Assembly: GCA_026996985.1 (NCBI GenBank)
Contig: JALWJR010000001.1
Coordinates: forward strand, 1 to 8,405
Source: Candidatus Kaiserbacteria bacterium
GTDB taxonomy: Bacteria; Patescibacteriota; Minisyncoccia; Phycocordibacterales; UBA2100
Length of the DNA stretch: 8,405 nt
Direction of reading: 5' to 3'
In this document: piece by piece, positions 6,961-8,405 of the stretch
Numbering within the stretch: position 1 is the first letter of the stretch
Layout of the letters: each line of letters opens with the position of its first letter
Translations under genes and position numbers: made by a program
The notes under the pieces: generated by a model
Database searches by the model: none
Told to the model about the DNA's origin: nothing
What the model saw: only the letters and a program-made list of their open reading frames with translations

Positions 6961-7027
6961 TAGTGAAAGTGATGTGGGACATGGACTCTACGGTCTTTAG
7001 AAAGGGCGAACAGCAAAAACAACCGGT
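6961..7027. repeat. 67-bp direct repeat, copy R2
   Basis: Second copy of the block at 6755-6821 (60/67 identical, no gaps). Its right end (7015-7027) forms one arm of the intact tRNA-Lys terminator, so the repeat boundary falls inside that hairpin. This is what a duplication of the whole tRNA-terminator-spacer unit would give. Confidence 0.95.
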
Positions 7028-7048
7028 TGAAACCGGTTGTTTTTACTG
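7011..7048 (-). terminator. tRNA-Lys terminator
   Basis: AAAAACAACCGGT (7015-7027) pairs with ACCGGTTGTTTTT (7032-7044) around a 4-nt loop. CAG (7011-7013) and CTG (7046-7048) extend the stem past the C7014/A7045 mismatch, which becomes U-G in minus-strand RNA. On the minus strand the 3' arm ends in TTGTTTTT, serving as the U tract. It starts 4 bp after the tRNA-Lys 3' end. Confidence 0.85.
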
Positions 7049-7052
7049 TTAG

Positions 7053-7125
7053 TCCGCCCAGCAGGACTCGAACCTGCGACACGCTGGTTAAGAGCCAGCT
7101 GCTCTACCGACTGAGCTATGGGCGG
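7053..7125 (-). tRNA. tRNA-Lys(CTT)
   Basis: This 73-nt lysine tRNA reads AAG. The acceptor stem is CCGCCCA (7125-7119) with TGGGCGG (7060-7054), followed by discriminator A at 7053. The D arm is AGCTCAGTCGGTAGAGC. The anticodon stem is GCTGG/CCAGC with loop CTCTTAA (anticodon CTT at 7092-7090). The T arm is GCAGG-TTCGAGT-CCTGC. No CCA is encoded. A possible -10 box TAATAT (7146-7141) lies about 15 bp upstream, with no clear -35. The gene is flanked on both sides by degenerate copies of parts of itself. Confidence 0.97.
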
Positions 7126-7198
7126 TTATGTACCATGCTAATATTACTTCACTTTTCCACCTACAGCCAGTTGTGGCATATACCCGGTACCACTGTGT

Positions 7199-7230
7199 GG
7201 TGCTGGACCGACTGAAGCTTAGGCGGTTAC
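7199..7230 (-). pseudogene. tRNA-Lys 5'-half relic
   Basis: Read from the minus strand, this stretch matches the first part of tRNA-Lys and its immediate upstream bases (TAACCGCC, then AGC, then TCAGTCGGT, then AGCA) at about 26 of 32 positions, with one small gap on each side. It covers the acceptor 5' strand and D arm only. The anticodon stem, T arm and 3' acceptor strand do not follow; instead there is a small hairpin, ACCAC (7189-7193) with GTGGT (7197-7201). It cannot fold as a tRNA, so it is a truncated duplicate. Confidence 0.65.
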
Positions 7231-7248
7231 GAAAGTGTTGTACTTTCC

Positions 7249-7308
7249 ACCGGTATCATTTTTGGTTACCGGTAAGCTATTTACCCGCACTGCACCCGTA
7301 GTGCGGGT
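7249..7308. repeat. Two inverted repeats in the tRNA-Lys/tRNA-Leu gap
   Basis: ACCGGTA (7249-7255) pairs with TACCGGT (7267-7273) over an 11-nt loop, reusing the ACCGGT word of the tRNA-Lys terminator. ACCCGCACT (7283-7291) pairs with AGTGCGGGT (7300-7308) over an 8-nt loop. Neither has a clear U tract. Together with the relic at 7199-7230 they fill the roughly 250-bp gap between the two tRNA genes. No protein gene is seen there. Confidence 0.6.
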
Positions 7309-7341
7309 GGGCGGATGTTTTGTGATTATAGCAAAAATAAA

Positions 7342-7369
7342 TTGATATTAAAGTCTTTTCTGTTAAAAT
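7342..7369 (+). promoter_or_regulatory. tRNA-Leu promoter
   Basis: TTGATA (7342-7347) serves as -35 and TAAAAT (7364-7369) as -10, with 16-bp spacing and a TG extension (7361-7362) one base before the -10. The predicted start at about 7376 is just ahead of the tRNA at 7379. Confidence 0.75.
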
Positions 7370-7378
7370 GACTCAAGC

Positions 7379-7460
7379 GGGCGAGTGGCGGAATTGGTAG
7401 ACGCGCTTGGCTTAGGACCAAGTGGGGCAACCCGTGGAGGTTCGAGTCCTCTCTCGCCCA
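7379..7460 (+). tRNA. tRNA-Leu(TAG)
   Basis: This 82-nt leucine tRNA has acceptor stem GGGCGAG (7379-7385) with CTCGCCC (7453-7459) and discriminator A at 7460. The D arm contains TGGCGGAATTGGTAGACG. The anticodon stem is CTTGG/CCAAG with loop CTTAGGA (anticodon TAG at 7413-7415, reading CUA and probably other CUN codons). A type II variable arm and a T arm with TTCGAGT are present. No CCA is encoded (the next bases are CAT). It has its own promoter and terminator, so it is a single-gene transcript. Confidence 0.97.
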
Positions 7461-7474
7461 CATCTAGTATACAT

Positions 7475-7509
7475 AATCAGAAACCGCCCATACTGGGCGG
7501 TTTCTGATT
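7475..7509. terminator. Bidirectional terminator, tRNA-Leu / pilin-like cluster
   Basis: A perfect 16-bp stem, AATCAGAAACCGCCCA (7475-7490) with TGGGCGGTTTCTGATT (7494-7509), closes a TAC loop. TTCTTATTTT follows on the plus strand. It lies 14 bp after tRNA-Leu and 26 bp after the stop of the minus-strand pilin-like gene, so it serves both convergent transcripts. Confidence 0.9.
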
Positions 7510-7535
7510 CTTATTTTAATGATAAACCAGGTATT

Positions 7536-7805
7536 TTATCTCTTTGGCAGGTCAATTCCCAGAGTACTGGTAATTATCATAACTATACCGTAGGCCGTAA
7601 CAATAATAAGCATTCCGGCTATACCCCAGATCATATGCCTTATTCCGGTTTGTCTGGCTTCGGTATTATCCGTCTGCGAGATAAAAACCACCAACCCCCA
7701 AAAAAAAAGCATGGTGGCCAGCGCAAAAAGAAGCATAATCAAAGGGTCTATAAAGACATCAATGATTTTATCAAGCATTTTAAACCCTTGGTTTGCGCCG
7801 GCCAT
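7536..7805 (-). CDS. Two-helix pilin-like membrane protein (no signal peptide)
   Basis: 89 residues. Two hydrophobic segments (about 20-43 and 57-80) flank a short polar loop (SQTDNTEARQTG, 43-54). The FFWGLVVFI stretch (34-42), the GIRxMIxG motif (54-61) and the layout match the neighbouring gene at 7814-8158. This arrangement is typical of the 'T4SS pilin' / TrbC-VirB2-like small proteins common in Patescibacteria; their actual role is mostly inferred. Unlike its neighbour it lacks a cleavable signal sequence, and the N-terminus is about 19 polar residues. The start at 7805 is supported by AAGGG about 5 nt upstream, which overlaps the stop of the preceding gene 8 bp away, so the two are co-transcribed and probably coupled. 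A later ATG at residue 10 is possible but has no such site. Confidence 0.85.
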   Translation of the reverse strand: MAGANQGFKMLDKIIDVFIDPLIMLLFALATMLFFWGLVVFISQTDNTEARQTGIRHMIWGIAGMLIIVTAYGIVMIITSTLGIDLPKR

Positions 7806-7813
7806 ATTAGCCC

Positions 7814-8158
7814 TTATCTATATCTTCTTTCTATAACATCGGGAATAATCGGCTTGGTTTGATCAACTTTAAATGTGGATCTCAACACGCTGATAATTCC
7901 CCAAATTGAAACCATCACGAAAATGGCAACAACTCCCATAATCATTATCTGAATTCCTTGAGATTTCTTTTCGGCAACTTCACCTGAGAGAAGATACATT
8001 ACAAGACCCCAGAAAAAGGCCAAAACGGCAACCGCAAGCAAGATAGGAATTATGGCGTTTACAATTCCGCTGATTGTTCCAAGAGTATGCTTAAGAGTTA
8101 CCGCCTCTGATAAAAAAGGCATAAATATCAAACTGAAAACTAAAGCAAACTTTTTCAT
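7814..8158 (-). CDS. Pilin-like membrane protein with signal peptide
   Basis: 114 residues. An N-terminal signal sequence (MKKFALVFSLIFMPFLSEA, 1-19) is followed by two hydrophobic helices (about 35-57 and 68-93) around the loop SGEVAEKKSQG and a charged C-terminal tail ending ERRYR. FFWGLVMYLL (48-57) and GIQIMIMG (68-75) match the downstream gene, so the two are paralogues. The family resembles Patescibacterial T4SS-type pilins (PF18895/TrbC-like). In such systems the processed two-helix subunit sits in the inner membrane and may assemble into a surface fibre. No Shine-Dalgarno sequence is seen close to the ATG; the only purine-rich patch (AGAAG) is about 14 nt away. A promoter lies upstream at 8198-8225. 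Confidence 0.88.
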   Translation of the reverse strand: MKKFALVFSLIFMPFLSEAVTLKHTLGTISGIVNAIIPILLAVAVLAFFWGLVMYLLSGEVAEKKSQGIQIMIMGVVAIFVMVSIWGIISVLRSTFKVDQTKPIIPDVIERRYR

Positions 8159-8197
8159 AAAACTACATTAACTTCTAATTTTTAACTTGTTTAACTT

Positions 8198-8225
8198 ATT
8201 GTAACAAACCCATGTGTTTTTACAA
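8198..8225 (-). promoter_or_regulatory. Promoter for the pilin-like gene pair
   Basis: TTGTAA (8225-8220) as -35 and TACAAT (8203-8198) as -10 are spaced 16 bp apart. The -35 begins one base after the stop codon of the upstream partial gene. Predicted transcription start is about 8191, giving a roughly 33-nt leader. Box matches are moderate. Confidence 0.5.
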
Positions 8226-8405
8226 TCATATTTGTGGATTAAAATATAATAAAACCAGAATCAAAAGCAAAATTATAATTCCCACACTTATCGCTTGCGT
8301 CATAAGGTTTGACCCTAAAAACTCTAGCTGATCATCTTCACTTCCCTTCCAGTACACCACAAACCCGACTATCATCATATAAATTGCCACAGCAAGCGGA
8401 ATTGA
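8226..8405 (-). CDS. C-terminal part of a small membrane protein, runs off the window
   Basis: An open frame without a start enters from the right edge and ends at TGA (8228-8226), leaving 59 residues. It begins SIPLAVAIYMMIVGFVVYW (a hydrophobic helix), continues with an acidic loop GSEDDQLEFLGSN, then a second hydrophobic helix (about 39-55, AISVGIIILLLILVLLYF), and ends NPQI. The helix-polar loop-helix layout resembles the two pilin-like proteins downstream, but the shared FFWGLV and GIxxMIxG words are missing, so membership of that family is not shown. The codon pattern, the clean stop and the same strand 67 bp from the next gene support it as real. The true start lies beyond the window. 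Confidence 0.75.
   Translation of the reverse strand, partial: SIPLAVAIYMMIVGFVVYWKGSEDDQLEFLGSNLMTQAISVGIIILLLILVLLYFNPQI

Larger units (their letters stand above)
6617..7010. other. Long intergenic region made of degenerate repeats
   Basis: About 400 bp without a credible protein gene. It contains the promoter of the PKD operon at its left end, two copies of a 67-bp block (6755-6821 and 6961-7027), and two segments resembling tRNA-Lys (from 6663 and from 6863). The motif CGCxCAGCA, which is the tRNA-Lys acceptor/T-arm end on the plus strand, recurs at 6663, 6863 and 7055, that is every 192-200 bp. The region reads as successive decayed copies of the tRNA-Lys locus. Confidence 0.55.

Noticed and set aside
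6617..7310. CRISPR array or riboswitch in the repeat region
   Set aside because: The repeats are too long, too few and too degenerate for CRISPR, with no cas genes nearby. No known riboswitch core was recognised.
7422..7862. Plus-strand open frame of 146 codons
   Set aside because: It begins inside tRNA-Leu, crosses the bidirectional terminator and runs antisense to the two pilin-like genes; its composition is not protein-like.

Overview
The window looks like a chromosomal piece of a Candidate Phyla Radiation (Patescibacteria, Parcubacteria-like) bacterium. This is an inference from several signs: AT-rich DNA with short intergenic gaps, two-helix proteins of the CPR 'T4SS pilin' type, secreted proteins built from PKD domains and Ser/Thr-rich linkers (one with a peptidoglycan-binding domain), a RecG with extra loops, and three tRNA genes with no encoded CCA. 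TGA is used as a stop, so the genetic code appears to be standard.

Layout. The left edge (1-250) holds a bidirectional terminator, a minus-strand tRNA-Ser(GCT) and a second strong hairpin. Next comes a minus-strand gene for a membrane-anchored DUF4430-like protein (275-727). It diverges from a plus-strand pair: a YfcE/MJ0936-type metallophosphoesterase (771-1283) and recG (1286-3403), 2 bp apart. A hairpin at 3441-3469 separates recG from a convergent minus-strand pair of secreted proteins that overlap by ATGA: a three-PKD-domain protein with no peptidoglycan-binding domain (5005-6603, first in the operon) and a peptidoglycan-binding plus three-PKD protein (3494-5008). The first appears to be transcribed as a leaderless mRNA.

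From 6604 to 7378 the only intact gene is a minus-strand tRNA-Lys(CTT). The DNA around it contains a 67-bp direct repeat (60/67 identical) and several degenerate pieces that align with tRNA-Lys and its terminator, so it reads as a decayed tandem array with a period of about 200 bp. A plus-strand tRNA-Leu(TAG) with a good promoter follows. On the far side of a perfect 16-bp bidirectional terminator, the right end carries three minus-strand genes for small two-helix membrane proteins. Two are clear pilin-like paralogues; the third runs off the right edge and has only its C-terminal 59 residues in the window.

How the parts fit. The secreted PKD/peptidoglycan-binding pair and the pilin-like cluster both point to the cell surface. 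RecG and the phosphoesterase form a housekeeping unit. No complete novel system can be shown here. The most unusual items are the decayed tRNA-Lys repeat array with its well-conserved spacer block, the cysteine pair kept in all six PKD-like domains, and a set of hairpins whose mismatches become G-U pairs only when read from the minus strand.
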